Shown here: positions 1 through 11,436 of the stretch, piece after piece | Layout of the letters: each line of letters opens with the position of its first letter | How positions within the stretch are numbered: position 1 is the stretch's first letter | DNA from: Tuctoria greenei | Lineage: Eukaryota > Streptophyta > Magnoliopsida > Poales > Poaceae | Length of the DNA: 64,000 nucleotides | Assembly: GCA_036927565.1 (NCBI GenBank) | Contig: JAYESD010000003.1 | Coordinates: 190,661,999-190,725,998 of the forward strand | Reading direction: 5' to 3' | Program-made: the position numbers and the translations under genes | The notes under the pieces: model-generated | Seen by the model: only the letters and a program-made list of their open reading frames with translations | Databases searched by the model: none | What the model was told of the DNA's origin: nothing

Positions 1-4
1 GACA

Positions 5-730
5 ATGCGGCGGGACATGGCCTCTGTAGCTCCCACTGCTAGGGCGGAGCCTCATCAGAAATGGATGGATACTGCCATTACTTTCGATGCTTCGGACTGC
101 CCTCAAAACATGATCAGAGCTGGTCAACTTCCACTGATGGTATCTCCGACCATCAACAACATCCAGCTCCACCACATGATGGTGGACGGAGGTTCGGGGC
201 TGAACCTCATAAGCTTCGAAGCCTTCATCAAGCTTCATCTCCGACCTTTGGATCTTCGCCCCTCCCGACATTTCTCCGCATTAGGTCTGGGGGCCATCAC
301 TCTACTCGGTGTCATTACTCTCCCGGTAACCTTCAGGACTCGGGAGAATTACAGGACCGAGAAGTTGGTCTACTACGTGGTGCAAATCAACTTACCATTC
401 AATGCCATCTTGTGCAGACCAGCCTTGTACAAATTCATGGCCGTTGCTCATTATGGCTACTTGGTGTTGAAGATGCCAACACCCTCAGGCGTTCTCCGGA
501 TCCGCGGAGATCGCACCGCCAGCGTTACTGCTTTGGAAGAACTCCTTGTGCTTGCTACAACACAGGAGGAAGAATCCGGAAAGGAGCAAGCTCCGAAGCC
601 TCCGAGCATTCGTCATCGAGGCTCAACCTCCGCACCTCGCGTGCAACCCAGCGGCGACACCGACATTCCATCAAAGTTGTCCAAATTGGTTCCGATGCTC
701 CTCAGACCACCCGTATATCTGGAGGTATGA
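5..730 (+). pseudogene. Tat-1 gag/pol junction and aspartic protease domain
   Basis: The 241-residue open frame holds a retropepsin-like domain. The active site reads VDGGSG around residues 60-65, the Tat-type version of the D-T/S-G motif. The Asp is at residue 61 and is followed by a hydrophobic NLIS segment. The residues after about 185 look like the variable linker to reverse transcriptase. The frame closes at TGA 728-730, and homology to the RT N-terminal extension resumes in another frame, so a frameshift lies near 730. The first ATG is only the first in the window; the true polyprotein starts further left. Confidence 0.8.
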
Positions 731-742
731 ACAATAAATAGG

Positions 743-1693
743 AACTCGCGCTCATCACTTTCCTCCGAGCTAATGTCAACGTGTTTTCCTGGCAACCATC
801 ACAAATGCTTGGGATCCCTAGGGAAGTGATTGAGCACAATCTGAAGATTTATCCTGACGCTCGGCCTGTACATCAGAAGCCTTGGAAGCAATCAGTAGAG
901 CGAAAACTTCATACGTCAAGAAGTGAAGTAGTTGCTCGAAGCTAGATTCATTCGAGAAGTCTTCCACCCAAAATGGCTGGCAAACCCAATCGTTGTACCT
1001 AAGACCGGCGGGAAGCTTCAGATGTGTATCGACTATACTACACTGAATAAGGCATGCCCAAAGGATCCATTCCCACTACCTAGAATAGATCAGATAGTGG
1101 ATTCCACCTCCGGGTGTGAATTACTGTGTTTCCTAGACGCATATTCTGGGTATCATCAAATCAGAATGTCTAGGGAAGACAAAGAGCATACTTCCTTCAT
1201 CACAGTAGATGGATTATATTGTTACACAGCCATGCCATTCGGGCTCAAAAACGCTGCTTCAACGTTTGTGCGAGCTATGTACTAAACTTTTGGAGAGCTC
1301 ATCATAGATGTAGTGGAAGTGTATGTCGATGACATTGTCGTCAAGATCAAGAACAAGGAGTCATTCCTTGACACCTTGCAAGCTGTCTTCGACCAGTTGC
1401 GAATCACACGCACGAAGTTGAACCTGGACAAGTGTGTCTTTGAGGTTAGCTCCGGAAAGCTTCTTGGATTCTTGGTGAACCACCGAGGAATAGAAGCGAA
1501 TCCGACAAAGATTAAAGCTATTGAAGACATGCGGCCACCAGCCCGCATCAAGGACGTCCAGAAGCTGACTGGATGTCTAGCTGCCCTTAGCTGGTTCATC
1601 TCAAGGATGGCAGAACGGGAGCTACCATTCTTCAAATTATTGAGGAAGTTCAGACCATTCCAATGGTGTGAAGAAGAAGAAAAGGCTTTCTAA
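743..1693 (+). pseudogene. Tat-1 reverse transcriptase
   Basis: Ty3/gypsy RT blocks appear in order: the pre-RT stretch around GIPREV (about 810), FHPKWLANP, KLQMCIDYTTLNKACPKD, FLDAYSGYHQI and MPFGLKNAASTF. The catalytic YVDD is at 1,322-1,333, followed by the LGFLV-RGIEANP thumb region. In-frame stops interrupt it at 743-930, at TAA 1,283-1,285 just before the palm motif, and at TAA 1,691-1,693. The match to the family is unmistakable, but no RT could be made from this copy. Confidence 0.9.
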
Positions 1694-2353
1694 GAGCTAA
1701 AGCAACTCCTCACCACTCTACCAACTTTGGTAGCTCTGAATCCTGGTGAGCCACTTCTGCTTTACATTTTGGCAACTGAAGAAGTTGTTAGCATGGTCCT
1801 GGTCGCGGAAAGGCCAGAACCATCCCCAGTTCAGGGATCCAGGCCCCTCCGTGAGGGTCCGGAACTACCTGAAGGTGAGTCTGGGTCCCAGCCCCCAGAC
1901 TTGGATCCTCAAGGCGAGACGCCAGAGGATCAACCTACTTCGAATGAAGGAGTTACTATTGCTGAACAAGAAGATCCGAACCCCTCCGAGAAGGTCCGGG
2001 TCACTTCAGAAGAAGTTTCGGGTTCCTCTAGCATGAACTTGGAGGTCCTTGAAGAAGGTCTGGGCCCCTCTGGGAGGGTCCGGTTTGATGAGGAGGAAGC
2101 TCCAGGCCCCTACGGGAGGGTCCAGACAGTCCAGCGCCCAGTGTACTTCATTAGTGAAGTACTCCATGACTCCAAGACTCGGTACCTGGAGGTGCATAAG
2201 CTGCTCTACGCAGTTCTTATTGCCTCTAGGAAGCTTCAACACTACTTCCAAGCTCACAATATTTCAGTGGTAACTTCTTATCCATTGCATGCAATCTTGT
2301 ATAACCCCAACTCTACTGGGAACACTGCAAAGTGGGCAGTGGAATTGGCTTAG
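1694..2353 (+). pseudogene. Tat-1 RNase H (first) with in-frame Pro/Glu-rich insert
   Basis: The frame continues directly from the RT. Conserved parts are the LLLYILATEEVVSMVLV block, then QRPVYFISEVL, the KLLYAVLIASRKLQHYFQAH helix and the AKWAVELA end. Between VLVAER and QRPVYF, where family members normally have only a short loop, about 95 residues rich in Pro, Glu, Gly and Ser are inserted. They contain degenerate repeats of a GPSGRVR-like unit and stay in frame. The frame then meets a TAG at 2,351-2,353, and homology goes on past it. Confidence 0.8.
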
Positions 2354-3256
2354 TTCGATCTTGAATTCACCCCAAGACATGCGATCAAGAGTCAAGCATT
2401 GGCGGACTTCCTGGAGGAATGGAGCCCCTCTCCATCAAATCCTGGGGGCCCCAGTGAGCAGAAGCCGGAACCTAAGGTTCCAGTGTTCATCGAGCCTCAC
2501 TGGACTCTCTACTTCGACGGCTCCATGCAGAAGTAGGGGGCCAGAGTTGGAGTCCTTCTCCTCGCTCTGACTGGGGAGAAGGTCAAATACATGGTTCACC
2601 TTGACTTCAAGGCGACCAACAACATGGCAAAGTATGAAGCATTAATCTATGGGCTTAAGGTGGCATTATCATATGGTGTCAAGCATCTGTTGGTAAAGGG
2701 TGATTCGCAGCTCATTATAAAACAAGTCAAAGGTGAATGTTGCTGCAACAACCCTCAATTAGCTGCATTTCTACTTGAAGTCCAAAAGCTTCAGAAGGAC
2801 TTCGAAGTCCTGGATCTTTGCCATGTCACACGTCTCAACAACGCTGAAGCTGATGAACTCTCGACGAAAGCTTCAACCGGAGCTACAGCTCTCGACAGAA
2901 CCTTCATCCGGAGATTGTCAAGACCAACAGCTCAGCTTGCCGAACTGAGCGAAGGGGGCGAGACCAGCACCTCAAAGCTGGTGGTCCGGATGGCCCTGTT
3001 ACCATGGCGTCCATCAAGGGGCGTAGGTGCTGTAGGAAGCTCTGAGCAACCCAGCACGCAATACTCAAATGCTCAAGTTAGCCCCGATGCATGGATCTCA
3101 GAGATCCGCAGCTACTTGAAGGACAACATCCTTCCTAAAGATAATGTATCTGTTGACCGGATAGTCAGATTGGCTAAAAGATACACACTCGTAGAAGGGG
3201 ATCTCTACCGGTGTGGTGCCAACGGCATCCTAATGTGGTGCATTACAAGGGAATAA
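2354..3256 (+). pseudogene. Tat-1 linker and second (archaeal-type) RNase H
   Basis: After the stop at 2,353 the frame contains LYFDGS (first acidic residue), AKYEALIYGL (Glu), KGDSQLII (Asp) and NAEADELS (final acidic residue), the order of an RNase H fold. A second RNase H of this kind is typical of Tat elements. TAG at 2,534-2,536 and TAA at 3,254-3,256 break the frame. The last 100 residues, about 2,950-3,250, form the charged linker leading to the integrase zinc-binding region. Confidence 0.8.
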
Positions 3257-4327
3257 CACCGTGAGCAACTCGCGGAAATCCATGGAGGCGAGTGTGGGAA
3301 CCACGCGTCTTCCTGCACATTGGTCAGTAAAGCCTTCCGGCATGGTTTTTACTATCCTGCAGCACTCCAGGATGCAACCGAGCTAGTGAAGAAATGCGAA
3401 GCATGCCAATTTCATGCGAAGAAAATTCACACACAAGCTCAACCCCCACAAATGATACCTCCTACATGGCCATTCGCTGTGTGGGGGATGGATATCTTGG
3501 GACCTTTCCCAAGAGCCGTTGGAGGTTACAAGTTCCTGTACGGTTCCATCGACAAGTTCACCAAGTGGCCGAAAACAACTTCAGTTGTGATAATAAACAA
3601 GCAATCAGCTATCAACTTCTTGCAGTCCATAGTATGCAGATTTGGAGTCCCAAACAAGATCATAACTGACAATGGGACCCAATTCACAAGCTCTGCATTC
3701 CAGGGATATTTCGAAGACCTCGGCATTCAAGTCAGCTACGCTTCCATAGCTCACCCGGCAAGCAATGGCCAAGATGAGAGAGCAAATGCAGAATTCCTAA
3801 AAGGACTCAAGACACGAACATATGAGCACCTGAAAAATCATGGAGCCAACTGGATTGAAGAGCTTCCACCCACCCTGTGGGCCAATAGGACAACTCCAAA
3901 CCGGTCAACTGGAGAGACACCCTTCTTCCTGGTGTACGGAGCAGAAGCAGTCCTTCCTCCGGAAATCACCTTGGGGTCACTCCAGGTCCGGACATTCGAC
4001 GAAGCCACGCAGGACTGGTTCCGGCGTGAAGACCTTGACCTCGTTGAAGATGGAAGGTGCCGAGCAGCTGTTCAAAATGCACGATACCGCCAAGTGCTCC
4101 GCCGCTATCACCAAAGGCATGTGCATAACCGACAGCTCGAGGAAGGCGATCTGGTGCTACAGAGAATACAAACTCGAGAAGGGTTAAAAAAACATTCCCC
4201 CAGCTAGGAAGGACCCTTTCGAGTGATCAAAGTATCCCGTCCCGGATGCGTTCACTTGGCAACCGAGGATGGGACACCGCTCTCTAATCCTTGGAACATT
4301 GACCACCTCTGTATGTTCTACACTTAA
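3257..4327 (+). pseudogene. Tat-1 integrase
   Basis: The HHCC zinc-binding part lies at about 3,275-3,415, including CEACQFH. The catalytic core keeps all three acidic residues: Asp at 3,491-3,493 (GMDILG), Asp at 3,668-3,670 (ITDNGTQF) and Glu at 3,776-3,778 (DERANAEF), spaced D-35-E. The C-terminal region has the LEEGDLVL and WNIDHL-type motifs. The frame is broken before the core by the TAA at 3,254 and near the end by TAG 4,205-4,207, where the family has Trp in a SWEGPF-like motif. Reading on in the same frame ends at TAA 4,325-4,327, the likely original end of pol. Confidence 0.9.
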
Positions 4328-4975
4328 CATCATGGAGCTGAGTCTGTAGTTACATATGATGTATGTTATAGCGTCATTGTACAGAGTCGGGTAGCTCCTC
4401 CGGGAGAACAGCCGGACCTTTCCCAGAAGGTCCACAAGGTTCAGGCAACACTTGACACAGTCTCAGAACTAAAAGTGTAGCTAGTTACCCTAGATCAAAC
4501 AAAAAATGTAACACACTTAGCCTGGTTTTGTACCCTAAGAGTGTACTTGTTTCCCCTGTGCCCCGGACCTATAATGAAAGATATCATTATGTGAAAATAG
4601 ACTCCACATGCATTTATTTTGTATAGGCTCAATATTTTTTATTTTTGTCTTTCTTGTCTATAACAAAGTTGTGCAATTCTCAAGAAACTTTAGATCGAAC
4701 AATTCATGTATAATTCAAGTTGCTTTGTTAATTATTTCGGGTCTTAACATTGTTGAATGGCCTACTCGCCTGAATGCCAAGCCAATCTAGGTAAGGAGTA
4801 TGCTATCGACTTAGCCTGGTCCAGCACTCTAAGTACGCCACTCTACCTACACCCCGACACGCCTGAGTATGGTGAGTCCAGAAAATGATCAGACCTGGAG
4901 AAAATAAGAAAATGCACTTGATTGTATATAGAATTACGGTTGACCCAGAGATTTCTTTCGGGAATAGTAAGCCGC
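4328..4975 (+). other. Tat-1 spacer between pol and inserted LTR
   Basis: No coding homology is seen. Fragments such as the CCGGACC motif and low-complexity T-rich stretches fit the non-coding spacer that Tat elements carry downstream of pol. Nothing else is recognised here. Confidence 0.6.
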
Positions 4976-6600
4976 TGTGACGCCCGGTTCCGAAAAAAAA
5001 GAACCAAGCTAACGCATATGTGTGCCCAGGATGTTCAACACACATACACGAGTGCAATCACAAAAGGATATACAGAAAATTACCATAGAACAAAATTAAT
5101 TAACCAAATTTTATTACACAAACCATATTATCCTCGGTTACAACCTTTAATGAATATTTATGACAAGTTCAACTAATGCAGTGGAAATAAACTAATTAAG
5201 AGACTAAGCAAACCAAGCATAAGGGATAGCGCAGCTCCAATCAACACCACAAGCAAAGCTAACGGTAGACATGGCCTAGAACTCCGCACTATCACCATTA
5301 AACTCCCAATCCTGACCTGCAACTATTGGGGAGGGGGATTGCAAGAGTGAGTACATGTCGTACTCAGCAAGTGTGGAAAGTATGACATGTGGCTAATTCA
5401 AATGATGACAATAATAATGGTTGAGTGCTAAAAAGTACATTAAAACATTTGAAAAGCAATATATAATATTTATATGAATCAGACCCATTATAATCATAAG
5501 TAATATCATAATACCAGTCCATAACTCACCATCCTCATCAATAATTCCAGATTTCACCATTTGCCAATAACCATATTCAACCAGAAATAAATCCATAACC
5601 ATCCCAAATACCATCCCAATACCGAGTACCCTCTAATCATGGAAGTTGTCCAGGCGCTCATAACCGGGAGCATGGCTATCATGATAGTTTTAGACACACT
5701 CTGCAGAGTTTGTACCGCTTTATCCACGTGTTCGTGATTTCATCACCTTTTGATGACTAGAACCTCTATTATGCCATCTCACACTTCCGTCAGTGTGTGG
5801 CCAAGAGATCACAAAATAGCCTTTAAAAAGGGATTACTAGCCTATTTAGAGCACACTGAGGTTTCACCGGTGGCGATGTCTCCCACAGAGCACATCTTCA
5901 ACCAAGGGCCCCCTCTTGAGCCATTCAGATCCCAGGGTAGTCCCACCAATCATCAACAAACCCAATCCGACTACCCCTTCCCCGAGCATCCACAATGGTC
6001 CAAATAGCACTAGCAAAACCCTAATTAATCAGCTACGCCGCACCCATACTTGGCCTCGTGGTGGCACTGTAGTCCTGGCTTATTCTCGCATGAACCAGTC
6101 CTTAGATCTAAAGCAAGCAAACCACCATACGTCCAACCCATCCACATACCAGGCTTGCTTAGATCACCCATTACCATATCATATTTAACCAGTTCATGTT
6201 AACCATAATCTCATTCATGCATAATTAAATTGAGTGGTATAGATGTTTCCCATCGCAGTTGATTAAGCGAAGCAAAAGGTAAAAAGCCCTTCCCGACTCT
6301 CTACCATATATTCTAGGTAACAAGGGTGGTTTAACAAATCTAGTAAACTTCCTACCATAGGATTCCCATCAAATTGACACAAGCATGCAGTTTAGAAACA
6401 AAACATTTAATTTAAAAATAGGATCAATATGCTTCAAGGACACTTGCCTTGCTCTTGCTATTGATTAGGGTCAAAGCCTTCAAACTCTTGGTGTTGTAGA
6501 TCCTCCGCGGCACTTTCTATCGCAAATTCGTCTAATCCACACAATAAACATACAAGACAAGAAACACAATCAAGGAGTGCACATATATTGGAGAAAAAGA
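4976..6600 (-). repeat. Probable solo LTR (or LTR-type fragment) inside Tat-1
   Basis: The left boundary begins TGTGACGCCCGG, a common terminus of grass gypsy LTRs. Read on the minus strand, the unit has a TAATAAA-like poly(A) region near 5,110 and ends GGGCGTCACA. The minus strand between about 6,580 and 6,430 has a short coding-like stretch followed by a splice-donor-like AGGCAAGTG, as in some long grass LTR or LARD-type elements. I could not find the right-hand target duplication, so the right edge is approximate (6,550-6,640) and solo-LTR status is an inference. Confidence 0.45.
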
Positions 6601-6639
6601 AGAGAAGATACAAGTGGGAGCTACAATGAGAAAGTCCTA

Positions 6640-9600
6640 GATCCTACGGAAGAACGAGGCAACCTTCTGGGCAACCTCCGACACGCTGGCCTTGCCAGCA
6701 TCTCCCTCTCCGTCGATGGGACCTTCAAGCACCGGATCTAATGGGAAGTGAGGATCCCGACTTGTGTAGCACGTCAGTATGTACTCTGCAACATTCTACG
6801 CAAGGGATTTTCCTTCAGTCTCCAACTGATCCGCAATGACATCACCCATCTTGTTGAGTTTCTGCCCGCCGAGCTCAATGCCTTCAACGCCTGGTCCAGC
6901 TCTGGCTCCGGACCGTCTGGGCGCACGGGACTAAAACCCAGCGGAATCAGCGCATCATTGGCTTTGCCCAAGAAGTCATACTTGTTGGTACTCCTCAGCC
7001 CTTGAGCCTCGCACCTCCTCCAAGGACCTCTTGGTCGCCGCAAGCTCCAAACCCTTCCGGGCAAGGCGCTCCACCTCTTTGGCGTGCTACTGAATCTTTT
7101 TAGCAACTTGCCTTTTGAGTTTAGCAAGTTCCTCTTCCCGGATGTGGATCTTGTTCTGGCGGTCGACTAGGTCTCTCTCTTGGCCCCGGACTTTCTTCTC
7201 CCTGGCAGCAACCTCATTCTCCCTCTTGGCGAGGTCATGTCCCCGCTGCTAGGCCTTCTTCTCCTCGCTCTCGTAGAGCTCATCCAAATTCTTGGTGCGC
7301 TCTGCGAGGCTCTTGTCACCCAGAGCCAGCCTCTGAGCAAGCTCATCCTCCCTCTTCACGAGGTCATCCTGCAGCTCCAGGAGTTTTTGCTCTTCATCTT
7401 CGAGATTTTTCTCCCGTTCTTCAAGAGCCTCCTGGCGCTTGACGAGGCTGTCGTGGATTGCACTGAGCTTCTCCTGGAGATCGTTCGCTGCTTCATTAGT
7501 AGCAACGACCTGTTCGTGGATGGCCCGAGACTGGTTGTCGAGGGATCGCACCATGCTTTCCCTCTCGCCCAGCAGCTGGCCTCAGTACTCCATCCCAACC
7601 TTCTCCCTTTTGACCCACTCTTTGTCATCAGCCAGCCTTATTTGCGCCAGCTTGGTCTCGAATTGGAGCCGGTTGCGCCACCTCCTAAGGGTTTGGCGGT
7701 CCTCCTCGAGGGCCTTGCTGTAGTGGTAAAAGGCCAGCTGAACCTGATGAAGGCCAGAGTAGGCATTTTCGATGGATAACAACAAGGAGATTGGCTCCGG
7801 ACCTGCCGGGGTCCTCTCCGCTGGCTCCAGCGGGTTCTCCATAACAAAAATCGGGTCCCACTATACAAGAGCGGTTCCCTGAGCTTCCGCGGCACTAGGG
7901 CCGCCCTCCGGTATAGCCTCGGTCGCCGCCGAGGAAGGTCCTGCAATGGAAGATCCTACCCCCGGAGTCGGTTCCGAAGGTCCCGCTGCCAAGTCATCAG
8001 CAACTGGTCCCTCTGGCAAAGGACCGATTGCTTCGTCTGGGCACCCTGGCTCAAGCGCGGGTACCTCCAGAACCACAACCTCCGGAGCAGGCGTTGAAGA
8101 TTCAGCCAGAGCTGAGGCCACTTCCGGCTCCGATGCTGGCGCCTCCTCACTGCCGGTCCAGGCGCCGGCGCTTCGACCTCCACCAGTTCGAGCGCTGGCA
8201 CCTCTGCAACAAACGGCTCAGGCGCCGGAACTTCATAAAACACTGGCTCCACTGCCGGGGCTTCAACAACATCCAGCTCTAAGGACGGAACTATAACTAC
8301 CTCCGGCTCTGGGGCCAGAGCGTCTATCATCACAGCATCCAAAACTGGAGCTTCAACCTCCAGAGCTGAGGCCGCTGGTACATATTCATTCCCGTGGTCC
8401 GGCGCTACCACGGGAGCTCCAGGAGATGACTCGAGGTCAAGGACCACAACAGCTGGCGCCAGAGCTGTCGCGACCTCAGCCACCACCTGGGGCGGCCCTG
8501 GAACTGGAGTCGGAGCCTCCACCTGTACATCATCAGTTGCTCTCGCAGGAACCGAAGCTTCAGCCCCTTTCTTGGGTACCCTGTGGATGAAGGACGAAGA
8601 AACTCAAAATATGATTACAACAAAAACAATCAACTGAGGTAAAAAATCAAATTTACCTTGGAAGGCTTCCGCTCTAGCTAGCGCGGAACCTCTTCACCGG
8701 ACGCTAAGGGCCCGACCTTGTCGTTACTGGCGTAGTAGCTCCGGAAGGCTCTCGGAGCTCACTGCCGCCATTAGCGACGTCTTGGTTGAGGCCCCTCTCG
8801 ACTGAGAAGGACCCTCGGACCTAGAGCCCTTAGTTGGCCCTGGTACCGGAGTCACATGGCAGGAGCTGGCATCTCATGGAGACGCCGATGCAGGAGCTGG
8901 TGTTGCCGTTGAAGACCTTTCCCGCCGTGGAGAAGGAGCCGTTGTGGAAGGAGAAGGTCTGACAGACCTCCCGTCAGATTGCTTCAACTTCCTCTTTCGG
9001 CTGGAGGGCTCAGCCAAATCTTTGCCCTTCCCTACGACTTCAGCCCTCTGTCTCGGAGCAAGAGCAGGGCCACCCTCAGAAGCTCCTGGGATCACCAGCT
9101 TGGTGGTCGGATGCCTCTCAAGTTCACCGAGGTCGTCAAGCACCGGCATCTTCCGCCGGAGCTCCTTGCTGAACTCCGCCTCCATAATCAGAGGGAGGAA
9201 AGCCGCCGGCGGAGTCAAGTCGTCACCCTCGACGTCGATGTCGTGCTTGAACTTCTTGAGATGAAGCTCCAAAGCTGCGCCTTCCAAACTAGACTTCAAA
9301 CCGGTCTTGATCCGGTCATCGTCCATCACGCTGTTGAGGGCCCGGGCGAGCTTCTCCCTCTTCTTCAGCAGAGCCCACATGTTGACTAGGAAAGTGCGTA
9401 AGACCGCCTAAGGGTCACTCCTCCTTTCACACATTGGCAGATCCTGGTCAAAGCAGGGTCGAAGGCCTCAGACAACACCGGAACTTTGCTCCATGCTTCA
9501 GTGTTGACATTGGGAAGGCCTTTGGGCAGTTCCAGCTTCTCGTGCTCCTCTGCCGTGATGACAATCCAGTCCTTCTTCCAGTTGTCCCACTTGCTGGAAG

Positions 9601-10207
9601 GGAACGACCTCATGTACTTGTAAGGGAACTTCTTGCACTTCACAAAGTAGTAGAAGCCAAGATACTCATCACTCTTGCCGGTAGTGTGGATGGTGAAGAA
9701 GGTACGGAAGAGCTCGACGCAGGTGGGAATACCCACCCACATCTCGCAGAAATGGACGAATGTGGACACAAGAAGAATTGAGTGGGGGCCAAGGTGGTAC
9801 AACTGCAGACCATAGAAGTCTAGTAGCATTAAGAGAAAAGTGGAGAAGGGTGGGATCAGTCCCACCATGGCATACGCGGAAAAGTACACCATGTCGCCGA
9901 CGCGCTCCTTCTTGAACGGGAGCTTGACGGCGCGCACCAGGTGGTTGAAAGAGTCACTAGACCACCCCATGTAGGTCCGGACCTTCTTCAAATTGCCGTC
10001 GGTCATGAGGCGGCTCTTGCGGAGACCCAACTCCATCGCAGCATGGCGGGGCGAGAGAGAAAAAGCAAGCAAAAGTTTGGAGGATTCGAGTGCAAGTTCA
10101 AATGAAGGCGTAAGGAATCCCCGAATGGTGCGCACTTTCCTTCTTAAGTAAGCTCCCATAACGCTTGAATGGAAACTACAGAGGAGCCGTCGATACAGTT
10201 CAAACAC
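6640..10207 (-). pseudogene. Tat-1 antisense ORF (putative gypsy-type transposon protein with coiled coil)
   Basis: On the minus strand a frame starting at ATG 10,205-10,207 encodes 273 residues resembling the N-terminal domain known as 'putative gypsy type transposon' (Pfam PF04195), rich in aromatic residues (GDMVYFSAYAMVGL, FVHFCEMWVGIPTC). A frameshift near 9,385 leads to a charged, nuclear-signal-like segment (9,380-8,874). A repetitive Val/Pro/Ala/Glu region (8,522-7,861) follows, with units like VEVPALE, then a long heptad-rich coiled coil (about 7,842-7,000). Several stops break the tail. Antisense ORFs at this place are known in Tat elements; their function is not established. Confidence 0.75.
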
Positions 10208-10552
10208 TTTACCCTGCCAATGACAAGGGGGCCTGGGGCCACCCAGTCAATCAAGCCGAGGTCCTTACCCCAGGCGAATAGTTGTCATCATGAGAGGCGG
10301 GAAACCCGAGGGCGGTGGCCTGACAGGGTGCGCGGAACCGATACGGTTTTCGTATTGGGAACCAGCGACCTTCGTTTGCGTGAGATCCGCACGCGCAGAT
10401 CTCACCTGCCGCATCCTGAAGGCACCACGCGGCGGTAGTTTAACTGCGAACCACCACCTGAACGGCACATCCAAAGACCCTTGAAGACACGTCTCAAAAA
10501 TTGAAGAATGGACCCACCCCCGGCGAAATGACTTAATCCAAAAAGCCTCTCC
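10208..10552. other. Gap between antisense ORF and 3' polypurine tract
   Basis: No coding signal is recognised. This stretch should hold the promoter and 5' leader of the antisense ORF on the minus strand, but no clear TATA box is visible. Confidence 0.4.
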
Positions 10553-10575
10553 CAAAGGTGGGCCCAGGGGGCCAC
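10553..10575 (+). promoter_or_regulatory. Tat-1 polypurine tract
   Basis: A purine-rich run with AAAGGTGGG and AGGGGG lies immediately before the LTR start TGTCGG, where the plus-strand primer of reverse transcription is expected. A few pyrimidines interrupt it, as is usual for this lineage. Confidence 0.65.
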
Positions 10576-11436
10576 TGTCGGTACCCTGCGTACCGGATAC
10601 CCTTTGGGACTGCAAATAGTACAAAGGCACTCCACTTTTCTGAGTTGAAGACCTCCGTAGGCCCCATGTGTCATACGGAACCGGACCTGCCTCCCTTCTA
10701 TGGTTAGTCCCAGTGCCGCCACGTGTATCATAAAACCGGAGCAACATTCCATACATGGGAAAGCTCCGAACTAGATACTTGTGTGGCACCCCCGGACCTA
10801 ACCGCCGACAGAGGGAAGGTCTGGTACCGACACATGTACAACAGCACCGGACCTACTCGTCCAAGACAATAAGCTCCGGAGCTGCCACGCGTTCAACCGC
10901 CAGACCTTCAACCTCAACAGGCAGATTGGTGGACCTCCAACGGCTCGGACCTTCAAGGAACAATTAAAGACTTCAAGACCCGATTAAGTGTCATTAATGC
11001 TATCTTAATGACACGCGATCGGATGACCCTTAATACCAGGGACGCCACCATTAAGGGACGTTACTGTGCTATTAAGAGAAATTAGGTACATTAACCGTGT
11101 ATTAGACATCAGTAACCGCCAGGGCCACATGTCGGGTCAGGATGATGGTGTAACGGTCAGTCCTTATACTATAAAAGGACTGGCCGAGCGATACATGGGA
11201 GGGAGGTACACAGGCGCTCAAGACACTCAAGTCTCTAACACTCTAGCGCTGAGACACTCAATAAAACAGCAACACAACCGTGGAGTAGGGTATTATGCTC
11301 AGGCGGCCCGAACCACGTAAATACTAGTGTCAACTCGCCACCTTCTTCTGAATTTCCGCGCGCCCAGAACCGAACTAAGAACTCCACGGGCTGCCAACGG
11401 TAGTACCGGGAGAATTGCCAAAATCACCCTCCGACA
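10576..11436 (+). repeat. Tat-1 3' LTR (861 bp)
   Basis: The LTR begins TGTCGG and ends CCGACA, a perfect 6-bp terminal inverted repeat. It follows the polypurine tract, and just beyond it starts tnp2 sequence on the opposite strand. The match of both termini and the sharp change of content fix both edges. The U3 part contains repeated CCGGACC and CTCCGGA words. Confidence 0.85.
11170..11177 (+). promoter_or_regulatory. TATA box in Tat-1 LTR
   Basis: TATAAAAG lies about 590 bp into the LTR, a sensible place for the U3/R border. It would drive the element's genomic transcript from a 5' LTR; here it lies in the 3' LTR and points into CACTA-L. Confidence 0.6.

Larger units (their letters stand above)
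1..11436 (+). mobile_element. Tat-1: Ty3/gypsy Tat-lineage LTR retrotransposon, 5' part outside window
   Basis: The order protease, reverse transcriptase, RNase H, a second RNase H, integrase, spacer, antisense ORF, polypurine tract and LTR is seen directly. A second RNase H and an antisense ORF between pol and the 3' LTR are known traits of plant Tat elements. The 5' LTR, primer site and most of gag lie to the left of the window. Pol carries several nonsense codons and frameshifts, so the copy is dead. A foreign LTR interrupts the spacer from 4,976. The right end abuts tnp2 of CACTA-L, so Tat-1 jumped into that transposon. No target duplication can be checked because the left end is missing. 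Confidence 0.9.

Noticed and set aside
1..4327. Endogenous plant pararetrovirus (caulimovirus-like)
   Set aside because: Integrase, a second RNase H and an LTR are present; there is no movement protein or virion-associated domain. It is a Tat retrotransposon.
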